The notes beneath the pieces were generated by a model. That model did no database searches. It had not been told where the DNA came from and saw nothing but the letters and a program-made list of their open reading frames with translations. A stretch of 64,000 nucleotides of DNA from Sinomonas cellulolyticus (lineage in GTDB: Bacteria; Actinomycetota; Actinomycetes; Actinomycetales; Micrococcaceae). How positions within the stretch are numbered: position 1 is the stretch's first letter; the number at the start of each line of letters is the position of its first letter. Below, one piece after another: positions 7,105 to 15,108 of this stretch. The DNA lies in assembly GCF_014656475.1 (NCBI RefSeq), contig NZ_BNCM01000011.1, positions 1 to 64,000 of the forward strand, written 5' to 3'. The translations under genes and the position numbers were made by a program.

Positions 7105-8982
7105 ATGTCGATGAAGTCCTTCCCGAAGCCCTCCGAGCTCCCGGTCCCCGCCGGAGCCGAGGGCTGGGAGAAGCTGTACCCCTACTACCTCGTGTTCCAG
7201 GACAAGCTCAAGGAGCAGGAGGACGCCAAGTTCTGGTTCTGCGACAGCCAGCACTGGCCCACCGTCTTCAAGCCGTTCGAGACGATCGGCGGCGAGTTCG
7301 CGGTCAAGTGTCTGGGCCAGTACAACGCCCGCCACCTCATGATCCCCAACGCGAACGGCATCGAGTTCCGCATCCACCTCGGCTACCTCTACATGAGCCC
7401 CATCCCCGTGCCCGAGGACCAGATCCCGGCCCGGGTGCCGCTCTTCGAGGAGCGCGTGGGCTACTACTTCCAGAACTGGCCGCGCCTGCTCGAGCAGTGG
7501 CACACCAAGGTCAAGGGCACCATCGACGAGATGGAGAAGATCACCTTCGCCAAGCCCCCGGCCGTGGTGCCGATCGAGGACATCCACTCCGGCAAGGCCA
7601 TGGACGGCTCCGAGGTCCTCATGGAAAACTACGACCGCCTCATCCAGCTCGCCTACCAGAACTGGCAGTACCACTTCGAGTTCCTCAACCTCGGCTACAT
7701 CGCCTACCTGGACTTCTTCAACTTCTGCAAGCAGGTCTTCCCGAACATCCCCGACCAGTCCATCGCGACGATGGTCCAGGGCGTGGACATGGAGCTGTTC
7801 CGCCCCGACGACGAGCTCAAGGGCCTCGCCGCCCTCGCCGTCGAGCTCGGCATCCAGTCCGCCTTCGAGAACGCGGACGACGCCGACGCGACCCTGAGCG
7901 CGATCCGCGCCTCCGAGGGTGGCGAGCACTGGATCACCCGGTGGGAAGAGGCCCACGACCCGTGGTTCAACTTCACCGTGGGCAACGGCTTCTACGGCCA
8001 CGACAAGTACTGGAACGAGCACCCCGAGATCCCGCTCAACTACATCAAGGACTACATCGCCCGCCTGGACGCGGGGCAGGAGATCCTCCGCCCGGTCGAG
8101 GCCCTCATCGCCGAGAAGGAGCGGATCGTCGAGGAGTACCGCGAGCTGCTCGACGGCGACAACCTGGCCGCGTTCGACGGCAAGCGGGCCCTGGCCGCCC
8201 AGTGCTACCCGTACGTGGAGAACCACAACTTCTACATCGAGCACTGGACCATGGGAGTGTTCTGGCGCAAGATCCGCGAGCTCTCCCGCATGTTCCACGC
8301 CGAGGGCTTCTGGACCCAGCCCGACGACCTCCTCTACCTCTCCCGCAACGAGGTCCGCGACGCGCTGTTCGACCTCGTGACCTGGTGGGGCGTGGGCGCC
8401 TCCGAGCCGATCGGCCCGAGCTACTGGCCCGAGGAGATCGAGCGCCGCCGCGCCATCGTCGACGCGCTCAAGACCGCCCGGCCGGCCCCCGCGCTCAACA
8501 CCCCTCCCGCCTCGATCACCGAGCCGTTCACCCGCATGCTCTGGGGCATCACCACCGAGCAGGTCCAGCAGTGGCTGGGCGAGGGCGAGGCCGTGGAGGG
8601 CGGCGGCCTGCGCGGCATGGCAGCCTCCCCCGGCGTCGTCGAGGGCCCGGCGCGCGTGATCATGGACGCCGACCACCTCTCCGAGGTCCAGCAGGGCGAC
8701 ATCCTCGTCGCCCCCGTCACGGCGCCGTCCTGGGGCCCGATCTTCGGCAAGATCGCCGCGACCGTCACGGACATCGGCGGCATGATGAGCCACGCGGCCA
8801 TCGTGTGCCGCGAGTACGGCCTCCCCGCCGTCACCGGTACGGGCTCGGCCTCGACGACGATCGTCACCGGGCAGCGGCTTCGCGTCGACGGGACGAAGGG
8901 CACGGTCGAGATCCTCGACGCTCCGGTTGTCGAAGGACCCGGCGCCCACTCGCACGAGCACGGCGAGCCGGCGCATGTCTGA
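7105..8982 (+). CDS. creH: CreH-like phosphohistidine subunit of the aryl phosphotransferase
   Basis: The protein has 625 residues. The C-terminal ~120 are the PEP-utilising swivel domain (GMAASPGVVEGPARVI, then GDILVAP) with the catalytic histidine at His563 in GGMMSHAAIVCREYGLPAV. The first ~480 residues, rich in Trp, Tyr and Glu, do not look like the PEP/pyruvate barrel and presumably bind the phenolic substrate. With CreI it should form the ATP-dependent kinase that makes cresyl phosphate in the first step of the pathway. AGGACA precedes ATG 7105. The stop overlaps the start of the SDR gene by eight bases. Confidence 0.8.
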   Translation: MSMKSFPKPSELPVPAGAEGWEKLYPYYLVFQDKLKEQEDAKFWFCDSQHWPTVFKPFETIGGEFAVKCLGQYNARHLMIPNANGIEFRIHLGYLYMSPIPVPEDQIPARVPLFEERVGYYFQNWPRLLEQWHTKVKGTIDEMEKITFAKPPAVVPIEDIHSGKAMDGSEVLMENYDRLIQLAYQNWQYHFEFLNLGYIAYLDFFNFCKQVFPNIPDQSIATMVQGVDMELFRPDDELKGLAALAVELGIQSAFENADDADATLSAIRASEGGEHWITRWEEAHDPWFNFTVGNGFYGHDKYWNEHPEIPLNYIKDYIARLDAGQEILRPVEALIAEKERIVEEYRELLDGDNLAAFDGKRALAAQCYPYVENHNFYIEHWTMGVFWRKIRELSRMFHAEGFWTQPDDLLYLSRNEVRDALFDLVTWWGVGASEPIGPSYWPEEIERRRAIVDALKTARPAPALNTPPASITEPFTRMLWGITTEQVQQWLGEGEAVEGGGLRGMAASPGVVEGPARVIMDADHLSEVQQGDILVAPVTAPSWGPIFGKIAATVTDIGGMMSHAAIVCREYGLPAVTGTGSASTTIVTGQRLRVDGTKGTVEILDAPVVEGPGAHSHEHGEPAHV

Positions 8983-9742
8983 GCAGCAGACACCGTCCCA
9001 GTCCCCTCGGCTCGCCCTCATCACGGGGGCGGCCGGGGGGCTGGGCCGGGCCTTAGCCCTCGGCTTCGCCTCCCGCGGCTACAAGCTGGCCGTCGCGGAC
9101 GTGAACGCCGCCGGCGCCGAGGAGACCGCCCAGATCCTGCGCAGCCAGGGCACCGAGGCGATCGCCCTCAAGGTCGACGTCACCGACGTCGCGTCCACCG
9201 AGGCGATGGCCGCGGAAGCCGCCGAGTTCGGCGGAGGCCGCATCGACGTCGTCGTGAATAACGCCGCGATCTACGCGACGGTGACCCGCAGCCCGCTCGA
9301 GGAGATCGACCCGGCCGAGTGGGACCTCGTGATGGGCGTGAACCTCAAGGGCCCGTGGCTCGTGACCCGCGCGGCCAGCCCCTACCTGGGCGACGGCGGG
9401 CGCGTCATCAACCTCTCGAGCGCCACGATCTACTCCGGCTCCGAGCAGTGGGCCCACTACGTGGCGTCCAAGGGCGGGGTCGTGGCCCTGACCCGGGTGA
9501 TGGCCAAGGAGCTCGGCAAGCGCGGCATCACGGTCAACGCGATCGCCCCCGGCTTCACGCTCACCGAGGCCAGCTACGGACTCATGGAGAACGCCGCGAC
9601 GTACGGCGTGGACCGCGGCTCGATCAAGCGGGCCAGCCAGCCCGAGGACATCGTGGGCGCCGCGCTCTTCCTCGCCAGCCCGGACAGTTCCTACATGACC
9701 GGCCAGACCCTCGTGGTCGACGGCGGCCGGCAGTTCATCTAG
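8975..9742 (+). CDS. creG: CreG-like short-chain dehydrogenase
   Basis: The 255-residue classical SDR has the nucleotide motif TGAAGGLGRALALG near residue 17, the NNAA motif (VVNNAAIYA), the catalytic Ser in INLSSATIYSG and the Tyr/Lys pair in YVASKGG. The acid in VADVN after the second strand favours NAD over NADP. In the cre pathway this step oxidises the hydroxymethyl product of the P450 to the aldehyde. The start at ATG 8975 overlaps the creH stop (ATGTCTGA), so the long frame upstream is read-through. Chain end VVDGGRQFI is typical of the family. Confidence 0.8.
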   Translation: MSEQQTPSQSPRLALITGAAGGLGRALALGFASRGYKLAVADVNAAGAEETAQILRSQGTEAIALKVDVTDVASTEAMAAEAAEFGGGRIDVVVNNAAIYATVTRSPLEEIDPAEWDLVMGVNLKGPWLVTRAASPYLGDGGRVINLSSATIYSGSEQWAHYVASKGGVVALTRVMAKELGKRGITVNAIAPGFTLTEASYGLMENAATYGVDRGSIKRASQPEDIVGAALFLASPDSSYMTGQTLVVDGGRQFI

Positions 9743-9771
9743 ACCTCACGTACCCACCAGGAGCAGCGAAC

Positions 9772-10095
9772 ATGACCACCACCGTCCACTACACCGACGC
9801 GGAGGGCACCGTCCGGGACATCGAGGGACGCCCCGGCGACTCCGTCATGGAGACCGCCGTGCGCAACGGCGTGCCGGGGATCGTCGCCGAGTGCGGCGGA
9901 TCGCTCTCCTGCGCCACATGCCACGTGTTTGTCCGCGAGGACTGCCTCTCCGAGCTCCCGCCCATGGAGCCCATGGAGGACGAGATGCTCTACGGCACCG
10001 CCGTGGACCGCGAGGAGAACTCCCGCCTCTCCTGCCAGCTCAAGCTCACCGAGGGGATGGACCTGTACGTGACCACCCCGGAAACGCAGGTGTGA
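9772..10095 (+). CDS. creF: CreF-like 2Fe-2S ferredoxin
   Basis: The 107-residue protein belongs to the putidaredoxin/rhodocoxin (adrenodoxin-type) group. The cluster ligands are Cys41, Cys47 and Cys50 (CGGSLSCATC) and Cys88 (LSCQL); Cys58 is extra. AGGAG lies eight bases before ATG 9772. It should carry electrons from the reductase encoded immediately downstream to the P450 at the head of the operon. Its stop is one base before the reductase start. Confidence 0.88.
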   Translation: MTTTVHYTDAEGTVRDIEGRPGDSVMETAVRNGVPGIVAECGGSLSCATCHVFVREDCLSELPPMEPMEDEMLYGTAVDREENSRLSCQLKLTEGMDLYVTTPETQV

Positions 10096-10096
10096 G

Positions 10097-11401
10097 ATGA
10101 CTGCGTCAGAGAACGGGTCAGAGAACGCCCCGACGGGCCTGCTGATCATCGGCGCGAGCCAGTCCGGCGTCCAGCTCGCCATCTCGCTCCGCGCGCTCGG
10201 CTTCGAGGAGCCCATCACGCTCCTCGGCGAGGAGAACCACCGCCCCTACCAGCGCCCCGCCCTCTCCAAGGAGTGGCTCCAGGGCGAGGTGGGCAACGAG
10301 TCGCTCATCTTCCGCTCCGCCGAGTACTGGGACGAGCACAACGTCACGATCGTCAAGGACCAGCGGATCGTGCGCGTGGAGAAGAATCCTGACGGTTCCG
10401 GCGTCGCGGTCGCCGCGTCCGGCGCCGAGTTCCCGTTCAAGCGGCTCGCGCTCACCGTGGGTGCCCGCGCGCGGAAGATGGCGGTCGACGGCGCCGACCT
10501 GGCCGGCGTCGTCTACCTCCGCAACGCCGATGACGCCCTGGCACTCAAGGCTATGGTGGGCGACGCGACCGACGTCGTGGTGGTGGGCGGCGGGTTCATC
10601 GGCCTCGAGGCCGCCTCGAGCCTGAAGAAGATGGGCAAGAACGTGGTGCTGCTCGAGCACGGATCCCGGCTCGTGGGCCGTGCGGTGGGCGAGGAGACCG
10701 CCGAGTTCTTCCTTGACGCGCACCGTGCCCGCGGCCTCGACCTCCGCCTGCAGGCGCGCATCGCCCGGTTCACGGGCAGCGACGGCGCGGTCACCGGCGT
10801 CGAGCTCGAGGACGGGACCGTGCTGCCCGCGCAGATCGTACTCGTGGGCATCGGCGTTATCCCCAACACGGAACTTGCCGAGCAGATGGGCCTCGCCGTG
10901 GACAACGGCATCGTGGTGGACTCCCACGCCCTCGCCTCCGACGGGACAACCGTGGCGGTGGGCGACTGCGCCAACATGCCCAACCCCGTGCCCGGCTCCC
11001 CCGCCGGCGAGCGCATCCGCCTCGAGAGCGTCAACAACGCGATCGAGCACGCCAAGGTGGCCGCGTACTCCCTCATGGGCCGGCGCGAGGACTACGCGGG
11101 CATCCCGTGGTTCTGGTCCAACCAGGCCGATCTCAAGCTCCAGATCGCCGGCCTCTCCATGGGCTTCGACGAGACCGTGGTGCGGCGGGACGACGAACGC
11201 GGCAAGTTCTCCGTCCTGTACTACCGCGACGGGCAGGTCATCGCCGCCGACTGCGTCGACGCCCCGCTCGACTTCATGGCCGTCAAGAACGCCCTCACCA
11301 AGGGCCAGAACATCCCGGCCGCCGCCGTCCGCGACGCCGCACCCGACGTCCAGCTCAAGACCCTCGCGGTCCAGCGCGACGCGCAGGATGTGCCCGCCTG
11401 A
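10097..11401 (+). CDS. creE: CreE-like FAD-dependent ferredoxin reductase
   Basis: The 434-residue protein resembles putidaredoxin/rhodocoxin reductases. A FAD-binding segment lies at residues 14-30 (GLLIIGASQSGVQLAISL, with Gly-Ala-Ser replacing the usual third Gly), the NAD-binding motif VVVVGGGFIGLEAASSL near 158-175, and the second FAD contact in TTVAVGDCANMPNP. It is placed directly behind the ferredoxin gene and completes the NADH-reductase-ferredoxin-P450 chain. It is followed by the only large gap in the operon (123 bases). Confidence 0.88.
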   Translation: MTASENGSENAPTGLLIIGASQSGVQLAISLRALGFEEPITLLGEENHRPYQRPALSKEWLQGEVGNESLIFRSAEYWDEHNVTIVKDQRIVRVEKNPDGSGVAVAASGAEFPFKRLALTVGARARKMAVDGADLAGVVYLRNADDALALKAMVGDATDVVVVGGGFIGLEAASSLKKMGKNVVLLEHGSRLVGRAVGEETAEFFLDAHRARGLDLRLQARIARFTGSDGAVTGVELEDGTVLPAQIVLVGIGVIPNTELAEQMGLAVDNGIVVDSHALASDGTTVAVGDCANMPNPVPGSPAGERIRLESVNNAIEHAKVAAYSLMGRREDYAGIPWFWSNQADLKLQIAGLSMGFDETVVRRDDERGKFSVLYYRDGQVIAADCVDAPLDFMAVKNALTKGQNIPAAAVRDAAPDVQLKTLAVQRDAQDVPA

Positions 11402-11524
11402 GCGACCCTGCCCCGTTCGAACGGTGCGAAACCGCATGAACGGTGCGGCCCGGCACCGATCTTGCGGCCCAGGGCCGACCATGCCGCGCAGAGCCCCATC
11501 GATTTCCTTGCCCCGGAGGACCCC
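11402..11524. promoter_or_regulatory. Gap inside the cre operon with palindrome and direct repeat
   Basis: The gap between creE and creD holds a perfect palindrome CCGTTCGAACGG (11413-11424) and two copies of GAACGGTGCG (11419-11428 and 11438-11447, 19 bases apart). It may be a second promoter/operator that lets creD-creC be expressed separately, or an attenuation site. GGAGGA at 11515-11520 is the ribosome site of creD. Confidence 0.4.
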
Positions 11525-12292
11525 ATGACCGACCACCCCACCATCGCCTCGCCGGAGGCGAGCGCGACACCGCCGCAGCCCAGCGGGGACGAGCCCGCGA
11601 TCGACAGCGAGCGCGCCGACGCGTTCGCGGCCGCCCACCCCGTCCGCCCCATCCCGGCGCAGAGGCCGGTGGACACCCGGCCCATCTGCGAAACGCCGAG
11701 CGCCTCCGACTTCCTGAACCCGGTCTGGAAGGCCGTGGTCGAGGAGACCCGAGCGCGCGGCAACGACATCCACCTGCCCATCTCCGTCGCCTACGCCGAG
11801 CGGCTCTGCGATGCCTACCCGACCGCGGACCGCGAGGTCGTGCTCGTCGCGACGCTCCTGCACGACACGGGCTGGGCGCACGTCGACGAGTCGCGCATCC
11901 TCTCCGAGGGCTTCACCGGCGACTGGCGCAAGGCCCAGATCCGATACGAGCACGAGCACCAGGGCTGCATCGTGGCCCGCCGCGTGCTGCCCGGGCTCGG
12001 CTACGCGCCCGAATTCGTCGAGCGGATCACCGCGATCATCGAGGGCCACGACACGCGGCACGTCGCCTACTCGATCGAGGACGCGCTCGTGCGCGACGCC
12101 GACCGGGCGTGGCGGTTCGACCGGGCCGGGATCGCCCTCGCGTCCTCGTGGTTCGGCATGGACCCGGCCACCTACGCCGACCGGCTCGCCGCCGAGATCG
12201 TGCCCGAGCTCATCACCGCGGCCGCCGTCGAGATGGCCACGGCAGACCTCGCGCGCTCCAACGCGCTGCTCAAGACGGGAGTACTGCGATGA
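11525..12292 (+). CDS. creD: CreD-like HD-domain phosphohydrolase
   Basis: The 255-residue protein carries an HD domain: LVATLLHDTGWAHVDESR supplies the HD pair around residue 118, and HEHQGC, EGHDTRH and DALVRDADRAWRF give further likely metal ligands. In the cre pathway the corresponding enzyme removes the phosphate after side-chain oxidation, giving free 4-hydroxybenzoate. GGAGGA precedes ATG 11525; the longer frame from 11462 lacks a ribosome site. The stop overlaps the next start as ATGA. Confidence 0.75.
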   Translation: MTDHPTIASPEASATPPQPSGDEPAIDSERADAFAAAHPVRPIPAQRPVDTRPICETPSASDFLNPVWKAVVEETRARGNDIHLPISVAYAERLCDAYPTADREVVLVATLLHDTGWAHVDESRILSEGFTGDWRKAQIRYEHEHQGCIVARRVLPGLGYAPEFVERITAIIEGHDTRHVAYSIEDALVRDADRAWRFDRAGIALASSWFGMDPATYADRLAAEIVPELITAAAVEMATADLARSNALLKTGVLR

Positions 12293-13911
12293 CCACCAGC
12301 CCAGCCCAGACGGCCGGTTCCGCGGCGGCCGGTTCAGCGGCGGCCGGTTCCGCGGCCGCGGGAGGCGCCACCGCGCCGTCGTCCGCTGCCTCCGGCACTG
12401 CCGCCGAGCGCCGCGCCGCGCTCAGCCTGCCGTACACCCGGGTGGACGACGTGTTCATCGACGGCGCCTACGTCCCCGCGCACGGAACCGGCCGCAACCC
12501 CGTGACCGACCCCGCCACCGGCGAGGTGTGGGGCGAGGTCCCGGACGGCTCCCCCGAGGACGTCGAGGCCGCCGTCGCCGCCGCGCGCCGGGCGTTCGAC
12601 GACGGGCCCTGGCCCCGCCTCTCGCCCTCCGAGCGCGCGGCGCACCTGCTGCGGATCGCGGACGAGATCGAGGCCCGCGCCGAGGTGCTCGCCCAGACGA
12701 ACACGCGCGAGAACGGCTCGCCAATCACGGAGACCCGCGGCGCGGCGGCGAACGCGGCCGGGATCTTCCGGTACTTCGCCTCCCTCGCCGGCTACCTCGA
12801 GCGCGAGGACGTGCGGCCGTTCCCGTTCGCGCCCGGCCAGGAGTCCGTGGTGCGGCGCGACCCGGTGGGGGTCTGCGCGCTCATCGCGCCGTGGAACTTC
12901 CCCATCAACCTCGTGGTCATCAAGCTCGCCCCGGCGCTGCTGGCGGGGTGCACCGTGGTGATCAAGCCGGCCTCGCCCACACCGCTGTCGATCCGGTTCA
13001 TCGTCGCCGCGGTCGCCGCGGCCGGGGTGCCGGCCGGCGTGGTGAACCTCGTGACCGGATCCGGGCGGATGGGCGACGTGCTCGTGAAGCACCCCGGCGT
13101 GGACAAGGTGGCCTTCACCGGGTCCACGCCTGTGGGGCGGCGCATCGCGGCCGCCTGCGGGGAGCTGCTGCGGCCGGTCACGCTCGAGCTCGGCGGCAAG
13201 TCCAGCGCGATCGTGCTGCCGGACGCCGACCTGGACGCGATGTCCAAGGTCCTCATCCGATCCTCGATGCGCAACACCGGGCAGACCTGCTACATCTCCA
13301 CGCGCATCCTCGCGCCGGCGTCCCGGTACGAGGAGGTCGTGGAGATGGCCACCTCGGTGATCTCCGCAGCGCCCCAGGGAGACCCCCTCGACCCCACGAC
13401 CGTGTTCGGGCCCTCGGCGACCAAGTCCCAGTTCGACACCGTCATGGGGTACGTCGAGTCGGGCCTCGCGGAAGGCGCGCGGGCCACGACCGGCGGGAGG
13501 GCGGCGTCGTTCGCCCCGGGGACCGGGCTCGAGGGCGGCTTCTTCGTGGAGCCGACCGTGTTCGCAGACGTCACCCCGGACATGCGGGTGGCGCGGGAGG
13601 AGATCTTCGGACCGGTCCTGACGATCCTCAAGTACGACGACGCCGGGCCGTCCCGCGGCGTGGACGAGGCCGTGGCGCTGGCCAACAACACCGAGTTCGG
13701 GCTCGGCGGCCTCGTGTTCTCCGCCGACCAGGACGCGGCACTGGCTGTGGCCGACCGGGTGGACACGGGCTCGATCGGCCTCAACTTCTTCGCCTCGAAC
13801 CACTCGGCGCCCTTCGGCGGCCGGCACGACTCCGGGCTCGGGACGGAGTACGGGATCGAGGGCCTGGGGGCGTACCTGACGTACAAGTCGATCCACAGGA
13901 AGACCCGCTAG
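12289..13911 (+). CDS. creC: CreC-like aldehyde dehydrogenase
   Basis: The 540-residue NAD(P)-dependent aldehyde dehydrogenase carries the catalytic Glu300 in LELGGKSS and Cys334 in GQTCYIS, with APWNFP and GSTPVGRR as cofactor contacts. It should oxidise the (phospho)benzaldehyde to the acid. The N-terminus has about 40 extra Ala/Gly/Ser residues, including three GSAAA repeats encoded by a tandem GC-rich DNA repeat; this part is probably disordered. The start overlaps the creD stop (ATGA). A strong hairpin 15 bases after the stop ends the operon. Confidence 0.82.
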   Translation: MTTSPAQTAGSAAAGSAAAGSAAAGGATAPSSAASGTAAERRAALSLPYTRVDDVFIDGAYVPAHGTGRNPVTDPATGEVWGEVPDGSPEDVEAAVAAARRAFDDGPWPRLSPSERAAHLLRIADEIEARAEVLAQTNTRENGSPITETRGAAANAAGIFRYFASLAGYLEREDVRPFPFAPGQESVVRRDPVGVCALIAPWNFPINLVVIKLAPALLAGCTVVIKPASPTPLSIRFIVAAVAAAGVPAGVVNLVTGSGRMGDVLVKHPGVDKVAFTGSTPVGRRIAAACGELLRPVTLELGGKSSAIVLPDADLDAMSKVLIRSSMRNTGQTCYISTRILAPASRYEEVVEMATSVISAAPQGDPLDPTTVFGPSATKSQFDTVMGYVESGLAEGARATTGGRAASFAPGTGLEGGFFVEPTVFADVTPDMRVAREEIFGPVLTILKYDDAGPSRGVDEAVALANNTEFGLGGLVFSADQDAALAVADRVDTGSIGLNFFASNHSAPFGGRHDSGLGTEYGIEGLGAYLTYKSIHRKTR

Positions 13912-13925
13912 CCCCTGCCGGGGAT

Positions 13926-13957
13926 GTGACCCCTCACCATCCACGGTGAGGGGTCAC
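13926..13957 (+). terminator. Terminator hairpin after creC
   Basis: A perfect 13-bp inverted repeat (GTGACCCCTCACC, loop ATCCAC) begins 15 bases after the creC stop. It is followed by TTCC rather than a long T run, as is common in high-GC actinobacteria. Confidence 0.8.
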
Positions 13958-13995
13958 TTCCCTGGCGCCCCGCGCGGGAAGACGCCCCGCGCGGG

Positions 13996-14050
13996 AAATG
14001 TTGAGTTGAGCAGGGTTAGGGCGCTCGCCACCCTGCTCAACTCAACATTT
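13996..14050. repeat. Perfect 21-bp inverted repeat with 13-base loop
   Basis: The arms at 13996-14016 and 14030-14050 are exactly complementary over 21 bases and are AT-richer (TTGAGTTGAG) than the surroundings. It lies between the creC terminator and the VOC gene. It could be a second, two-way terminator or a mobile palindromic element of the REP type. Confidence 0.75.
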
Positions 14051-14129
14051 CGCGGAGGGGCCCGCCGAGAGCGGAGAGAGGCGCTCGCGATGGGTTCCCG
14101 CGCGCTCGGCGTCGGACTACGTTGGGCCC

Positions 14130-14534
14130 ATGACCAGCACCGTTGAAATGCGCCTGGAACTCATCCACGTCCCCGTCAGCGACGTTGACCGCGCCCGCGA
14201 CTTCTACGTCGAGAAGTGCGGGTGGCAGCTGCTCACTGATCACGTACAGATGAACGACATGCGAATCGTGCAGATCTGCCCGCCCGGCTCCGGCTGCGCG
14301 ATCCTGCTGGGCCGCAACATTCCGGAGATCAGCGACATGCCGGTCGGCGTGCAGAAGGGCCTGCACCTCGTCGTCGCGAACATGGACGAGGCCGTGGCGG
14401 ACCTGAGCGGCCGGGGCGTCGAGCTCGGCGAGGTCCAGGACCTGGGCGGCGTCCTGTACTGCCGGTTCGAGGACCCGGACGGGAACTCGTGGCTGCTCCA
14501 GCAGTGGGCCGAGGGCGGCTTCCCGCATGAGTAG
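14130..14534 (+). CDS. VOC-superfamily (glyoxalase/dioxygenase fold) protein
   Basis: The 134-residue protein is a single VOC domain: it opens LELIHVPVSDVDRARDFYVE, has the central strand LHLVVANMDEAV and ends YCRFEDPDGNSWLLQQW, with the His and Glu/Asp positions used for metal in this fold. It overlaps the next VOC gene by eight bases, so the two are co-expressed. VOC proteins include extradiol dioxygenases, epimerases and resistance proteins. The position after the cre operon hints at aromatic metabolism but the substrate is unknown. A purine-poor leader with no strong ribosome site precedes ATG 14130. Confidence 0.75.
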   Translation: MTSTVEMRLELIHVPVSDVDRARDFYVEKCGWQLLTDHVQMNDMRIVQICPPGSGCAILLGRNIPEISDMPVGVQKGLHLVVANMDEAVADLSGRGVELGEVQDLGGVLYCRFEDPDGNSWLLQQWAEGGFPHE

Positions 14535-15003
14535 CGACGGCGGGAGCAGCGGCGGCACGGCGCCCCCCGTCAGGCGTTTCGACCACATCGGCATCACGGT
14601 CTCGGACCTCGAGGAGGCCACGGCGTTCTTTGTGGGGCTTGGCTTCGAGATCGAGGGCGGCCCCTCCCCGATCGAGGGCGCCTTCATCGACACCGTGACC
14701 GGGATCCCGGACGCGCGCAGCGAGATCCTCATGCTTCGGCCGCCCGACGGCGGCACGTGCCTCGAGCTCTCGAGCTTCGCCCACCCGGACCACACCCCGG
14801 GAAACCCGCATGCCCTCGCGAACGAGCTCGGCCTGCGCAGCATCGCCTTCGAGGTCGACGACGTCCCCTCCCTCGTCGAGAAGCTCGCCGCGGACGGGTA
14901 CGGGCTCATCGGCGGCATCGGCGAGTACGAGGACTACTGGCGCATGGCCTACGTGCGCGGGCCGGACGGGATCACGGTGGCCCTGGCGCAGCGGATCGGC
15001 TGA
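14527..15003 (+). CDS. VOC-superfamily protein, methylmalonyl-CoA-epimerase-like
   Basis: The 158-residue VOC protein opens with RRFDHIGITVSDLEEATAFF and has LRSIAFEVDDVPSLVEKL and YVRGPDGITVALAQ. The first His and the later Glu match metal ligands of the fold. After an 18-residue Gly/Ser-rich tail the domain is complete. It is translated from ATG 14527 inside the end of the preceding gene. Its layout is closest to lactoylglutathione-lyase or epimerase-like proteins; the reaction is not identifiable from sequence. Confidence 0.72.
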   Translation: MSSDGGSSGGTAPPVRRFDHIGITVSDLEEATAFFVGLGFEIEGGPSPIEGAFIDTVTGIPDARSEILMLRPPDGGTCLELSSFAHPDHTPGNPHALANELGLRSIAFEVDDVPSLVEKLAADGYGLIGGIGEYEDYWRMAYVRGPDGITVALAQRIG

Positions 15004-15044
15004 GTCCGGGGGGGGGCAGACGGCCCCGGTGTGGGGGAGGGCCT

Positions 15045-15070
15045 GTTTGCCCGCCCACGCCCACGGGTAG
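15045..15070 (+). promoter_or_regulatory. Candidate SigB/F-type promoter for the GAF-ANTAR gene
   Basis: GTTT at 15045 and GGGTAG at 15065 are separated by 16 bases, close to the actinobacterial SigB/SigF consensus GTTT-N14..18-GGGTAT. The site ends 38 bases before the ATG of the GAF-ANTAR gene, and a SigB-type sigma factor is encoded 1.7 kb away. Confidence 0.55.
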
Positions 15071-15108
15071 GATCGTGGCGCGACTGAGCGGAGGAGGCTG
15101 TCCACGAC

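Noticed and set aside
5929..8982. Calling the creI/creH pair a phosphoenolpyruvate synthase for gluconeogenesis
   Set aside because: The PEP/pyruvate barrel is missing, the gene is split in two and it lies within a P450 operon.
6361..9024. An 887-codon open frame on the reverse strand opposite creI/creH, and similar long reverse frames at 4578-6254 and 10118-12061
   Set aside because: These are antisense shadows of high-GC genes: composition is dominated by Gly, Val, Asp, Arg and Ala with no domain, and the forward genes have clear family motifs.
4575..11401. Reading the P450, ferredoxin and reductase as a thcBCD-like thiocarbamate system
   Set aside because: The kinase pair and HD hydrolase have no place in that system, and the order matches cre instead.
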